NCBI RefSeq assembly: GCF_018598185.1
Contig: NZ_JAHESC010000014.1
Location: 62,001-126,000, forward strand
DNA: 64,000 bases
Direction of reading: 5' to 3'
Origin: Dawidia soli
GTDB lineage: Bacteria > Bacteroidota > Bacteroidia > Cytophagales > Cyclobacteriaceae
Numbering within the stretch: position 1 is the stretch's first letter; every line of letters starts with the position of its first letter. The translations under genes were made by a program, and so were the position numbers. This document shows positions 34,623 through 43,257 of the stretch, in pieces. Under the pieces are notes generated by a model. That model had not been told where the DNA came from. It saw only the letters and a list, made by a program, of their open reading frames with translations, and made no database searches.

Positions 34623-35591
34623 GTGAGAGAGGCTGCATTTGTAAAACGAAACCAGGCGCGGTGGCAGGAGTTTGAAAGAACACTGTCCGCACAGGCGGCA
34701 TCCACCCCTGACAAGCTGGCCGAAGTCTTCATTCAGATCACCGACGATCTTTCCTTCGCCCGCACGCAGTACCCGGACAGCCGCGTCACGACGTACCTCA
34801 ACAATCTGGCCTCCAAGATCCACCTGGAGATCTACAAAAACAAAAAAGAAGACCGGAGCCGCTTCCGCACGTTCTGGACGCACGAGATCCCTTCGGCGGT
34901 ATATGCCAGCCGGAAGCAGATGCTGTATGCGCTGCTGATCTTTATGATCGCCGGTGTCGTAGGGGTGGTCTCTACGTTGTATGACGACACGTTTACGCGC
35001 CTGATCCTGGGCGACTATTACGTTAACATGACACTCGACAATATTCACAACGGCAACCCCACCGCCGTGTATGAAAGCAGCAACGAGAGCGACATGTTCT
35101 TTCGCATCACCCTGAACAACATCATGGTGGCCTTCCGGGCCTTTGCGGCCGGGGCCGTGTCTTCCATCTTTACCGGACTGTTGCTTTTCTACAACGGCCT
35201 GATGGTCGGTACCTTTATGACATTCTTTTATACCGAGCAACAGCTGACGCAAGGCGGCCCTGTGGTGATGCTGCACGGCACCATCGAGCTGACGTCGATC
35301 GTCATCGCCGGCGGTGCGGGCTTTGTCATGGGCAATAGCGTGCTCTTTCCGGGGACGTACTCCCGTCTTGCCTCCTTTAAGCGCGGCGCGTTGCGCGGCG
35401 TAAAGATCGCGGTGGGACTCGTGCCGTTCTTTATCATTGCCGGCTTTATCGAGTCGTTTGTTACCCGTTATGCGTTTATGCATTGGGGACTGAAGGTCCT
35501 GATCATCGGCCTGTCTGCTTTTATCATGTTGTTCTATTTTGTTTACCATCCTTATCGCCTAGCCAAACATGGAAAACTTCACGTTGATTGA
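34623..35591 (+). CDS. SpoIIM (stage II sporulation protein M)-family membrane protein
   Basis: 322 residues from a GTG. An N-terminal cytosolic helical region (REAAFVKRNQARWQEFERTL) leads to the DUF95 membrane domain (NNIMVAFRAFAAGAVSSIFT, HGTIELTSIVIAGGAGFVMG). In non-sporulating bacteria this protein is the first gene of the MoxR/DUF58 set. Its end overlaps the next start by 23 bp, a sign of tight coupling. Confidence 0.92.
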   Translation: MREAAFVKRNQARWQEFERTLSAQAASTPDKLAEVFIQITDDLSFARTQYPDSRVTTYLNNLASKIHLEIYKNKKEDRSRFRTFWTHEIPSAVYASRKQMLYALLIFMIAGVVGVVSTLYDDTFTRLILGDYYVNMTLDNIHNGNPTAVYESSNESDMFFRITLNNIMVAFRAFAAGAVSSIFTGLLLFYNGLMVGTFMTFFYTEQQLTQGGPVVMLHGTIELTSIVIAGGAGFVMGNSVLFPGTYSRLASFKRGALRGVKIAVGLVPFFIIAGFIESFVTRYAFMHWGLKVLIIGLSAFIMLFYFVYHPYRLAKHGKLHVD

Positions 35592-36576
35592 GTATCAGAA
35601 AGAGCGCGACTTTAGTCAGAAGATGAGTGTCGTGTTCGAGTTCATCCGGCAAAATTTCAAGTCGCTGTCGCGGTCCCTGCTTTTTATCGCCGGGCCTCCG
35701 GTAGCGGTCGGCGCCATCTTCATCAACGACTTCTTTAACCGGATCCTGGGTTTTAGCAAGGCTGCGCGTGGCAACGCCTATGGCTCGGGTGTTGAAAATA
35801 TCGAAGAGTACTTCACGTCGATCACGTTCCTGCTGCAGATCGTCGGGATCCTGGGCTTTCTGTGGATCGGGGGTGTGATTACCATCGCCTGTGTCTATGG
35901 CTACATGCAGCTATACCGCGAGAAGGGCAGCAACCAGATCGAAGTAAGCGAGGTGTGGGGCTATGTGCGCCGAAACTTCGGGCGATACTTCGGTACGCTG
36001 ACGGCATACTTTTTTCTGAGCATCATCGCCTTTACGATCCTCTCCATACCGCTGATGCTGTTGATGGGCGTGGCCGCTACTATCAGTCCCTTTCTGACCA
36101 TCTTCTTTGTGCTCGGCTTTTATGCCGGGGCCGGTTTACTGGGGATGAACCTGTCGATGATCTTTATCATCCGGGCCGTGGAGCCGGTGAGCTTCTTCGA
36201 CGGTGTGCAACGACTTATCTACCTGATACGGGGTAAGATGTGGAGCACCTTCGGCGTGGGCGCATTGAACACGCTGATCCAGTCGGTCGTTTCAGGTGTG
36301 TTCCTGATCCCCTGGTATATTATTCTGGTTCTCTCGTTCCTGCACGAGGTGGATGGCGCCGAGTTCCAGGAGCCTTCGGCTGTCTGGAACGCCGTGGGAT
36401 CGGTGTTCTTTATTCTCTATTTCATTTGCAATATCATGCTGTATGCGCTCCCGTTGCTGGGGCTGGCGTTTCAATACTATAACCTGGTAGAGCTCAAGGA
36501 AGCCCGGGGCCTGCTGAACAACCTGGAATCTTTTGGAGAAACCAGTGCTCCTAAACAAACCGATGAACATTACTAG
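35569..36576 (+). CDS. Multi-pass membrane protein of the MoxR/DUF58 operon
   Basis: 335 residues with about six transmembrane helices; it resembles glycerophosphodiester phosphodiesterase membrane-domain-like proteins often found between SpoIIM and DUF4129 genes. No catalytic motif is seen. The N-terminus (MENFTLIEYQKERDFSQKM) is cytosolic. It overlaps both neighbours, so it is part of the same translationally coupled chain. Confidence 0.8.
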   Translation: MENFTLIEYQKERDFSQKMSVVFEFIRQNFKSLSRSLLFIAGPPVAVGAIFINDFFNRILGFSKAARGNAYGSGVENIEEYFTSITFLLQIVGILGFLWIGGVITIACVYGYMQLYREKGSNQIEVSEVWGYVRRNFGRYFGTLTAYFFLSIIAFTILSIPLMLLMGVAATISPFLTIFFVLGFYAGAGLLGMNLSMIFIIRAVEPVSFFDGVQRLIYLIRGKMWSTFGVGALNTLIQSVVSGVFLIPWYIILVLSFLHEVDGAEFQEPSAVWNAVGSVFFILYFICNIMLYALPLLGLAFQYYNLVELKEARGLLNNLESFGETSAPKQTDEHY

Positions 36577-37345
36577 ATCGTTCTTCTTTCTTTTCCTGTT
36601 GACGCTGGCGGCCGGTGCTTATGCACAGGAAGCCCCGGCGCCGGAGACTGCCATTGACACCCTGGTGGATGCGGTCGTGGAAGCGGAAGACGATGACAAA
36701 GTGCCGGAGGTTGCTCCGCCCGACGACAGCACGGTGATCCGGGCCCGGAGCATGGACCCGGCCAGGTTGCGGCAAATGCAGGAGGACCCCGAGATGGACT
36801 ACGGGCAAGACAGCCCGGCGGTGGTAGGGCTGTGGGACCGGTTAATGATGTGGCTGGTCATGATCATCCGCTGGCTATTCTTTATGGGTGAATCGACGGA
36901 TTGGGGCAATGTGATCGTCGGCATCCTGGTGGTGGGTATTTTGACCTATGTCATTCTGCGGTTGCTGAAGATCGACGCCCTCAACATGCTTCGTTCGAAG
37001 AGCCGGAGCACGCTGCACCACACTGTGCTGGAGGAGAACATCCACGAGATGGACTTTGACAAGCTGATCGCCGATGCGCTGGCCGATCACGCCTACCGCC
37101 TGGCGATACGATTAACGTTCTTGTATAGCCTGAAACTGCTCTCCGACCGGCAGCACATTCATTGGGAGCCGGGCAAGACCAACCACGATTACCTGCGCGA
37201 GTTGTCGGTGGCCGAGCTGAAGACCGGCTTTCGCGAGCTGAACTTCTACTTTGAAAATGCGTGGTATGGTAACTTCGCCATCACGGGCGAGCACTACCAG
37301 CGCGTGAACAATATCTTCAACACCTGGAAAACCAACCTGCGTTGA
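36563..37345 (+). CDS. DUF4129 domain protein
   Basis: 260 residues from the ATG at 36563, which gives a signal peptide (FFFLFLLTLAAGAYAQ). An acidic linker is followed by one TM helix (VIVGILVVGILTYVILRLL) and the DUF4129 domain (ALADHAYRLAIRLTFLYSLK ... WEPGKTNHDYLREL). The family works with MoxR and DUF58 proteins in the cell envelope; the biochemical role is not established. The 14-bp overlap with the gene before and the 4-bp overlap with the gene after fit a single operon. Confidence 0.88.
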   Translation: MNITRSFFFLFLLTLAAGAYAQEAPAPETAIDTLVDAVVEAEDDDKVPEVAPPDDSTVIRARSMDPARLRQMQEDPEMDYGQDSPAVVGLWDRLMMWLVMIIRWLFFMGESTDWGNVIVGILVVGILTYVILRLLKIDALNMLRSKSRSTLHHTVLEENIHEMDFDKLIADALADHAYRLAIRLTFLYSLKLLSDRQHIHWEPGKTNHDYLRELSVAELKTGFRELNFYFENAWYGNFAITGEHYQRVNNIFNTWKTNLR

Positions 37346-38538
37346 AAAAGGATTGGAAATATATCTTCTACCTCGGCGGCGCCGTCATGATCTACGTGGC
37401 CTTTAACCTGCTGGCCCCGCGGCAACTGGACTGGCGTGTGACGTATTACCACAAACACAAGATCCCGTTTGGAGGCTATGCGCTCAATACCCTGGTGCAC
37501 GACCAGTTCTCCGATCGCGACATTGTACAAAATAACGAGACGTTGTATGAGCTGTACGACAGCGTACACACGCCGATGAACCTGCTGATCGTCGCCTCGA
37601 GCTTCTCGCCCGGCGACGAAGAGGTGCAGGCGATGCTGGGAAACGTTGCGCTGGGCGGTCATGCGCTCCTTTCTGTGGGCAGTCTGTATGGCAAGCTGTC
37701 GGATACGCTCGGGATCGATATCACCAACTACTTCTACGAAGACGGCTATAACCAGTACATCACCGACACGAAGGACAGCACGTACTTTCGCTTTTCCAAC
37801 GCGGGGCTACCGGACACTGCACACTACATCTACCCGCGGAAAAATATGGGTGAGCGCATCTCCGTCACCAACGATTCGCTGGATGTGCGTGTGGCTGCGG
37901 TAAACGACCTGGGCATGGCCGTGACGGTGACGATTCCCTGGGGCAAGGGCCGGATCATTCTTAACAGCACGCCGATGATCTTTACCAACGCCTATATCCT
38001 GTCGGGTGAAAACCATCGCTTTGCGGCCACCACGCTTTCATACCTGCCCGACAACGACCTGCTGTGGACGGAGTTTTATGAGCTGGGCCGCATGGAGGCT
38101 CAGACGCCCCTGCGCTATATCCTTACCACGCCTGCGCTGCGGTGGGCTTACTTCATCACCATCCTGGCGTTGCTGCTCTTCATTTTGTTTGAAGCCAAAC
38201 GTCGTCAGCGCACGATCCCCATCATCAAGCCGGTGGCCAACACTACCCTGGAGTTTGTTCGCACCATCGGCGACCTGTATTACCAGCACGGCGACCACAA
38301 AGACATTGCCGAAAAGCTCATTACCTACTGGCTCGAGCACGTGCGAACGCGCTACTGGCTTTCTACCACCAAGCTGGACGACGCTTTTACGGAGGCACTC
38401 ATCCGCAAATCGGGCAAGCCGGCAGACGATGTTCGCGCGTTGGTGAATGTCGTTCGCCTGATCCAGTCCAGGCCCGACGTGGCGCTGGACCGCCTGATCG
38501 ACCTCAACGACCGTATTGAAAAATTCAATCTCTCCTAG
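37342..38538 (+). CDS. DUF4350 domain protein
   Basis: 398 residues starting at TTG (overlap TTGA with the DUF4129 stop). An N-terminal TM helix (IFYLGGAVMIYVAFNLLAP) precedes a GATase-like DUF4350 domain (LLIVASSFSPGDEEVQAML ... IPWGKGRIILNSTPMIFTN), and a second TM (FITILALLLFILFEAKRRQ) anchors a cytosolic C-terminal region. The first ATG would remove half of the TM helix, so TTG is preferred. Confidence 0.85.
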   Translation: MKKDWKYIFYLGGAVMIYVAFNLLAPRQLDWRVTYYHKHKIPFGGYALNTLVHDQFSDRDIVQNNETLYELYDSVHTPMNLLIVASSFSPGDEEVQAMLGNVALGGHALLSVGSLYGKLSDTLGIDITNYFYEDGYNQYITDTKDSTYFRFSNAGLPDTAHYIYPRKNMGERISVTNDSLDVRVAAVNDLGMAVTVTIPWGKGRIILNSTPMIFTNAYILSGENHRFAATTLSYLPDNDLLWTEFYELGRMEAQTPLRYILTTPALRWAYFITILALLLFILFEAKRRQRTIPIIKPVANTTLEFVRTIGDLYYQHGDHKDIAEKLITYWLEHVRTRYWLSTTKLDDAFTEALIRKSGKPADDVRALVNVVRLIQSRPDVALDRLIDLNDRIEKFNLS

Positions 38539-38555
38539 CTACAAAACACATCATC

Positions 38556-39533
38556 ATGGAAGAAAAAGCATTTGAAAGCCGCGTAGACCTTAGCGCCCTC
38601 AACGCCAGTGTAACACGCATTCGCGAAGAGATCGGCAAAGTGATCGTGGGCCAGGAAGCGATGATCGACCTGCTCATCACGGCGATCCTGGCCGATGGCC
38701 ACGTGCTGATCGAAGGCGTACCGGGAGTAGCCAAGACGTTAACGGCTAAACTGCTGTCGCGGATCATCTCGGTAAAATTCTCGCGCATTCAGTTCACACC
38801 CGACCTGATGCCGTCGGACGTGCTGGGTACTTCTGTCTTCAACGTTAAAAAGACTGAGTTTGAATTTAAGGCCGGTCCGATCTTCTCCAACATCGTCCTG
38901 ATCGACGAGATCAACCGCGCCCCGGCCAAGACGCAGGCGGCGTTGTTTGAGGTGATGGAAGAGCGGCAGGTTACGATCGACGGTACTACGTATCCGTTCG
39001 AGTATCCTTACCTCGTGGTCGCTACGCAAAACCCGGTCGAGCACGAAGGCACCTACCGGCTGCCGGAGGCCCAGCTGGACCGCTTCCTGTTTAAGATCAC
39101 GGTGGGCTATCCCGAGCTGCTGCAGGAAGTATCGATCCTCGCGAATCACCACCGCCGCCGGGGTACCGTGGCGTTGGACGAAGTGAACCCCGTGCTGACC
39201 GTCGACCAGATCCGGCAGGTGCGTGAGGCGGTGCAGCAAATACACATTGAAGAGAACCTGGTGCACTATATCGCCAGCATCATGCACGAGACGCGTAACA
39301 ACCCGGCGCTCTTCCTCGGCGCTTCGCCGCGGGCGTCGATCGCGATCCTGAACAGTGCCAAGGCCTATGCGGCGATCAACGGCCGCGACTTTGTCACGCC
39401 GGAAGATATCAAGTATATCGCGTTGCCGGTGCTGCGCCACCGCCTGGTGCTGACGCCTGACAAAGAGATGGAGGGTGTCACGACGGACGAGGTGGTAAGA
39501 CAGATCGTCGACAAAATCGAAGTACCCCGCTAG
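38556..39533 (+). CDS. MoxR-family AAA+ ATPase
   Basis: 325 residues. Walker A is GVPGVAKT, Walker B is LIDEINRAPAKTQAALFEVM, and the arginine-finger/sensor region follows (NPVEHEGTYRLPEAQLDRF). MoxR ATPases act as chaperone-like remodellers with VWA or DUF58 partners. The stop codon overlaps the GTG start of the DUF58 gene (TAGTG). Confidence 0.95.
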   Translation: MEEKAFESRVDLSALNASVTRIREEIGKVIVGQEAMIDLLITAILADGHVLIEGVPGVAKTLTAKLLSRIISVKFSRIQFTPDLMPSDVLGTSVFNVKKTEFEFKAGPIFSNIVLIDEINRAPAKTQAALFEVMEERQVTIDGTTYPFEYPYLVVATQNPVEHEGTYRLPEAQLDRFLFKITVGYPELLQEVSILANHHRRRGTVALDEVNPVLTVDQIRQVREAVQQIHIEENLVHYIASIMHETRNNPALFLGASPRASIAILNSAKAYAAINGRDFVTPEDIKYIALPVLRHRLVLTPDKEMEGVTTDEVVRQIVDKIEVPR

Positions 39534-40864
39534 TGAAGCTCATTCGTCCACTATATTTAACAAACCGGCTTTTTACTGCCACGGGCGCGGTAGTGATGTT
39601 GTTCATTCTCGCCTTTGTGCTGGAGTGGCCCATCCTGATCCCCCAGGCTGCCTTCCTGCTGCTGCTGGCCGTGATCCTGACCGATGCGCTGCTGCTGTTC
39701 CGCCTGCGCAGGGGGCTGCACGGGTACCGCATGACACCCGAGAAGCTTTCGAACGGCGACCCGAACGACATCCGCATTCACCTGGAGAATTATTATCCTT
39801 TTGCCGCGGACATCGCGATCATAGACGAAATACCGCATCAGTTCCAGCGGCGTGACTTAAACTTTAAGCTCACCGTATTGCCGGGCCAAACAAAGACTTT
39901 GGCGTATTCCCTGCGGCCGGTGAAGCGGGGCGAGTATTCGTTTGGCACACTCAACATCTTTGTGCGGTCGCCGATCGGTTTCCTGAGCCGCCGGTATAAA
40001 TTCTCGGACGATGCCGTGGTGCCGGTATACCCTTCCTACCTGCAAATGCGCAAGTATGAATTGATGGCCATCTCCAACCGCCTGACGGAAGCGGGTATTA
40101 AAAAGATCCGCCGCATTGGTCAGAACACCGAGTTTGAGCTGGTCAAGGAATATGTGAGTGGCGACGACTTCCGCAATATCAACTGGAAGGCCAGCGCCCG
40201 CAGACCACACCTGATGGTGAACCATTATCAGGATGAGCGGTCGCAGCAGATGTATTGTCTGATCGACAAAGGTCGTGTGATGCAGATGCCGTTCCAGGGC
40301 ATGAGCCTGCTGGACTATGCTATCAACGCCAGCCTGGTCATTTCCAACATCGCGATCAAAAAATCGGACAAGGCGGGGCTCATTACGTTTCAGGATACCA
40401 TCGGCACCACGCTGCCGGCGGGACGTAAGAACAACCAGATGTCGCAGATCCTCGAGGTGCTGTATAACCAGAAGACCGCATACCGTGAGTCCGATTTCTC
40501 TACGTTATACACGCACGTACGCCGCAAGGTGAGCCAGCGCAGCCTGCTGCTTTTGTTCACGAACTTCGAGTCGATCCATAGCCTCCACCGGCAACTGCCT
40601 TTCCTGAAAAGCCTGGCGCAGCAACACTTGCTGGTCGTGATCTTCTTCGAGAACACCGAGTTGCAGGCCATGACCACGACACATGCCGCCGATGTGCGCG
40701 GCATTTACCACAAGGTCATTGCCGAGAAGTTTGCGTATGACAAGAAGCTTATCGTGAAAGAACTGAGCCGCCACGGTATACAGGCGCTGCTGACGGCGCC
40801 GGAAAACCTTACCGTGAATACGATCAACAAATACCTGGAGCTGAAGGCACGGGGCCTGTTCTAA
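39533..40864 (+). CDS. DUF58 domain protein
   Basis: 443 residues from a GTG. Two N-terminal TM helices (TGAVVMLFILAFVLEWPIL and IPQAAFLLLLAVILTDALLL) are followed by a beta-rich part and the DUF58 core EYVSGDDFRNINWKASARRP, then a VWA-like region with YCLIDKGRVMQ. Partner of MoxR in the same operon. The next gene starts 19 bp downstream. Confidence 0.93.
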   Translation: MKLIRPLYLTNRLFTATGAVVMLFILAFVLEWPILIPQAAFLLLLAVILTDALLLFRLRRGLHGYRMTPEKLSNGDPNDIRIHLENYYPFAADIAIIDEIPHQFQRRDLNFKLTVLPGQTKTLAYSLRPVKRGEYSFGTLNIFVRSPIGFLSRRYKFSDDAVVPVYPSYLQMRKYELMAISNRLTEAGIKKIRRIGQNTEFELVKEYVSGDDFRNINWKASARRPHLMVNHYQDERSQQMYCLIDKGRVMQMPFQGMSLLDYAINASLVISNIAIKKSDKAGLITFQDTIGTTLPAGRKNNQMSQILEVLYNQKTAYRESDFSTLYTHVRRKVSQRSLLLLFTNFESIHSLHRQLPFLKSLAQQHLLVVIFFENTELQAMTTTHAADVRGIYHKVIAEKFAYDKKLIVKELSRHGIQALLTAPENLTVNTINKYLELKARGLF

Positions 40865-40883
40865 CTATTATCGAACCCTCGTT

Positions 40884-42170
40884 ATGACCATTTTTGAAAG
40901 TCTCTTTCTTCTCGCCACACTGAACATCGTGTATCAGGTCGGTTTCTTTGCGGTGTCCTGCTGGCTTGGTGTAGCACGCGAGCACTATTTCCTGGGATAT
41001 GGCAAAGCGCTATTTACGTTCCGGGTAAGCGGAGTCAAGTTCTCGATCGGCTGGTATATTCCCATCTTTTTGCTTGCCCGCATTTATACTGTGAACGCGG
41101 AAGGTCAAAAAGGCGCCATGGTCTACCCGTGGGAGCTTGCCGATCGCCCATTGTGGCGGCGGTGGCTGGCAACCTGGAGCGGCGTGACGGCACTGATCGT
41201 CTGTGCGTGGGTTGCCTATGTCGTCCACACTGTTTCGGAGACCGATACCGTCCTCACGCGCGAAGACCTCAACCAATATGGAATCGATCCGACGGACGCG
41301 GCTGAAGCGGCCGGCTTTCGTGCAGGAGATAAGATCGTGCGACTGAATGGTAAGGAGTATGACGCATTCGAGGATCTCATCAAGCCGAGCGCCAGCACGT
41401 ATACTGTTCTGCGAGGTGACAGCGTATTTGATATTACCCTTTCTCTCGACGACATGCTGAACCTTATTACCGCCTCCGACGGACACTTTCTACTACCCCG
41501 GGTGCCGTTCCGCGTGGAGAGCGTCCGTCCCGGATCGCCGGCAGAAGCCGCCGGTATAGCACCGGGCGACCGGATTACAACATTGGACGGCGCGCCGGTG
41601 ATGTCGCTGAGAGACCTGCAGAACCTGCTGCAGCAGGATACTGGCAGCCATACCGTATTGGAGATTGAGCGGTATGAGAACAACCAAAAAATCCGGGTAG
41701 AAAAACATGTCGCCTGGCCGGACGTCAGAACTGAGCAGGAACCCGGGAAAAGAACGCTCGGCATCTCCAGCGAACAGCTCATTCCCTACACACACCGGTC
41801 GCGTACATGGCTACAGGCGGCCAGAATGGGAACAAGATTCGTATCGTCGTATTTCACCACTTCCGTGCGGGGTATTTTCGCAGTAATCGCTCCTCGTTCG
41901 CGAAGCAAACTAAGCGGACCGATCAGTATGTCGGCGGTGAATCCTGCGTTCGAGAGACGTCTTGCTACCGGTGCACTGACCGTGTGGATATTAAATATAC
42001 TTCCGATGCCTTTTGCGGTCTTCTGGGAAACTATTGCCTTATTGTATGAAGGTGTTACCCGGAAGAAGTACCCGGAAGCTGCGTTCCGTTGGTCGTGGAT
42101 AGCAGGGCTCACGGTGTTTGTTGGCTATGTGCTGTTTACGTTTATAAGAGACCTCACGCATTTATTCTGA
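40884..42170 (+). CDS. Site-2 protease (RseP/M50)-like pseudoprotease with two PDZ domains
   Basis: 428 residues with the RseP layout: first TM (about 5-28), the strand region FLGYGKALFTFRVSGVKFSI (RseP has FSIGFGKAL), second TM (97-116), PDZ 1 (about 130-200), PDZ 2 (about 207-270), the segment SKLSGPISMSA, and C-terminal TMs. In an active M50 protease the first TM holds VHEFGH; here the aligned stretch is VYQVGF (16-21), so both zinc His and the catalytic Glu are gone. The second motif, N-x-x-P-x-P-x-LDG, reads NILPMPFAVFWE (371-382), so the zinc Asp is lost too. Fold assignment is strong; catalysis is not possible by the known mechanism. It probably binds or sequesters membrane clients. 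Confidence 0.85.
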   Translation: MTIFESLFLLATLNIVYQVGFFAVSCWLGVAREHYFLGYGKALFTFRVSGVKFSIGWYIPIFLLARIYTVNAEGQKGAMVYPWELADRPLWRRWLATWSGVTALIVCAWVAYVVHTVSETDTVLTREDLNQYGIDPTDAAEAAGFRAGDKIVRLNGKEYDAFEDLIKPSASTYTVLRGDSVFDITLSLDDMLNLITASDGHFLLPRVPFRVESVRPGSPAEAAGIAPGDRITTLDGAPVMSLRDLQNLLQQDTGSHTVLEIERYENNQKIRVEKHVAWPDVRTEQEPGKRTLGISSEQLIPYTHRSRTWLQAARMGTRFVSSYFTTSVRGIFAVIAPRSRSKLSGPISMSAVNPAFERRLATGALTVWILNILPMPFAVFWETIALLYEGVTRKKYPEAAFRWSWIAGLTVFVGYVLFTFIRDLTHLF

Positions 42171-42288
42171 CAAAACCCTCCGCCTCGTTCTCGCGTGTTA
42201 TACTTCTTGTGCTCATCATCGTCGCTACATCCGTCACCAGTCGTGCCGGGGCTATCCATTGATTCATTCTCGACCTGTCTTTAGTATG

Positions 42289-43149
42289 TCACCCGCCGTG
42301 CAGGCTCATGCTCAAAATGCCCATAAGCATGATCACTTTACAAAATGCGCTGAGGCGCGCGAAGTCGCGGATGGTATCGGCGCGGACAAGCCGGTATAAC
42401 AACCACAGCAGCGGGACAAACAGAAAGATAGCATAATACTGTAGCGGCATTACCTGGTAAAAATAATTCAGTATCACCACCGTTGCGCTGAACAGGAACA
42501 GGATGAGGTAAATAATAAACTTTGTACGACGCAGCCCCAACATGATGGGCAGGGTCTTACACCCGAACGTGACATCGCCCTTTAGGTCTTCCATGTCTTT
42601 GATGATCTCGCGCACCAGTGTCATGAAGAAGGCAAAGCTGGCGTAGATAATGATCAGGACGCTGCCCGTGTGGTAGTAGAGATCGACGATGAGAATGGCC
42701 AGCCCGGTCAGGAGGGCCACGACAAAGTTACCGATGAAGGGCAGTCGTTTCAGGTTATTGGAATAGAACCACAGCAGGAAGACGGTCAACACATTTACCG
42801 CCGCGATCTTCCACGACAACATCAGCCCGAGCAGCACACCCGCGCTGGAAAGGACCACGTGGAACAGGATGGCATACCGGCGGGTGATGCTTTTGCCGAT
42901 CACGACCCGACCGGGTTTATTGATGTAGTCTATCTTGACGTCGTAGTAGTCGTTGATGATATAGCCGGCGGCGGCGATCAGTACGGTAGATGTGGCGAGG
43001 ATGAAGAGGGAGCCGTCGTTGAGGGTGGTCGTGGCAATCAAAAACCCGGCGGTGCAGTATTGGGCCAGGCCGATGATGACCAGGTTGCCAAAGCGGGTGA
43101 GCTTGAGCAGCGATTCCAGAAATGTACGAAATGTACGACCTGTTGCCAT
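42289..43149 (-). CDS. UbiA-family prenyltransferase
   Basis: 286 residues, about eight TM helices. The first Asp-rich motif is NDYYDVKIDYINKP (near residue 66), the second KDMEDLKGDVTFGCKT. It attaches a prenyl chain to an acceptor in the inner membrane; the sequence resembles the geranylgeranylglycerol-phosphate/chlorophyll-synthase-like branch common in Bacteroidota, but the acceptor cannot be told. A terminator lies upstream behind the TonB receptor gene, so it is transcribed separately. Confidence 0.92.
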   Translation of the reverse strand: MATGRTFRTFLESLLKLTRFGNLVIIGLAQYCTAGFLIATTTLNDGSLFILATSTVLIAAAGYIINDYYDVKIDYINKPGRVVIGKSITRRYAILFHVVLSSAGVLLGLMLSWKIAAVNVLTVFLLWFYSNNLKRLPFIGNFVVALLTGLAILIVDLYYHTGSVLIIIYASFAFFMTLVREIIKDMEDLKGDVTFGCKTLPIMLGLRRTKFIIYLILFLFSATVVILNYFYQVMPLQYYAIFLFVPLLWLLYRLVRADTIRDFARLSAFCKVIMLMGILSMSLHGG

Positions 43150-43226
43150 AGATACCGTTCACGGTAAAAATAGCAACAGGTTGTCATTTATTATATTTCC
43201 CCACGGCCAAAAGCCACGACCGGCAT

Positions 43227-43249
43227 AAAAACCGGTCCTGTGACCGGCC
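43227..43249 (-). terminator. Terminator of the TonB receptor gene
   Basis: On the minus strand CCGGT-CACAGG-ACCGG is followed by TTTTT. Confidence 0.75.
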
Positions 43250-43257
43250 GTCGGTCG

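Noticed and set aside
34344-35549. 401-residue open frame on the minus strand
   Set aside because: It is antisense to the dipeptidase end and the SpoIIM gene and has His/Arg/Lys-rich composition typical of a shadow frame.
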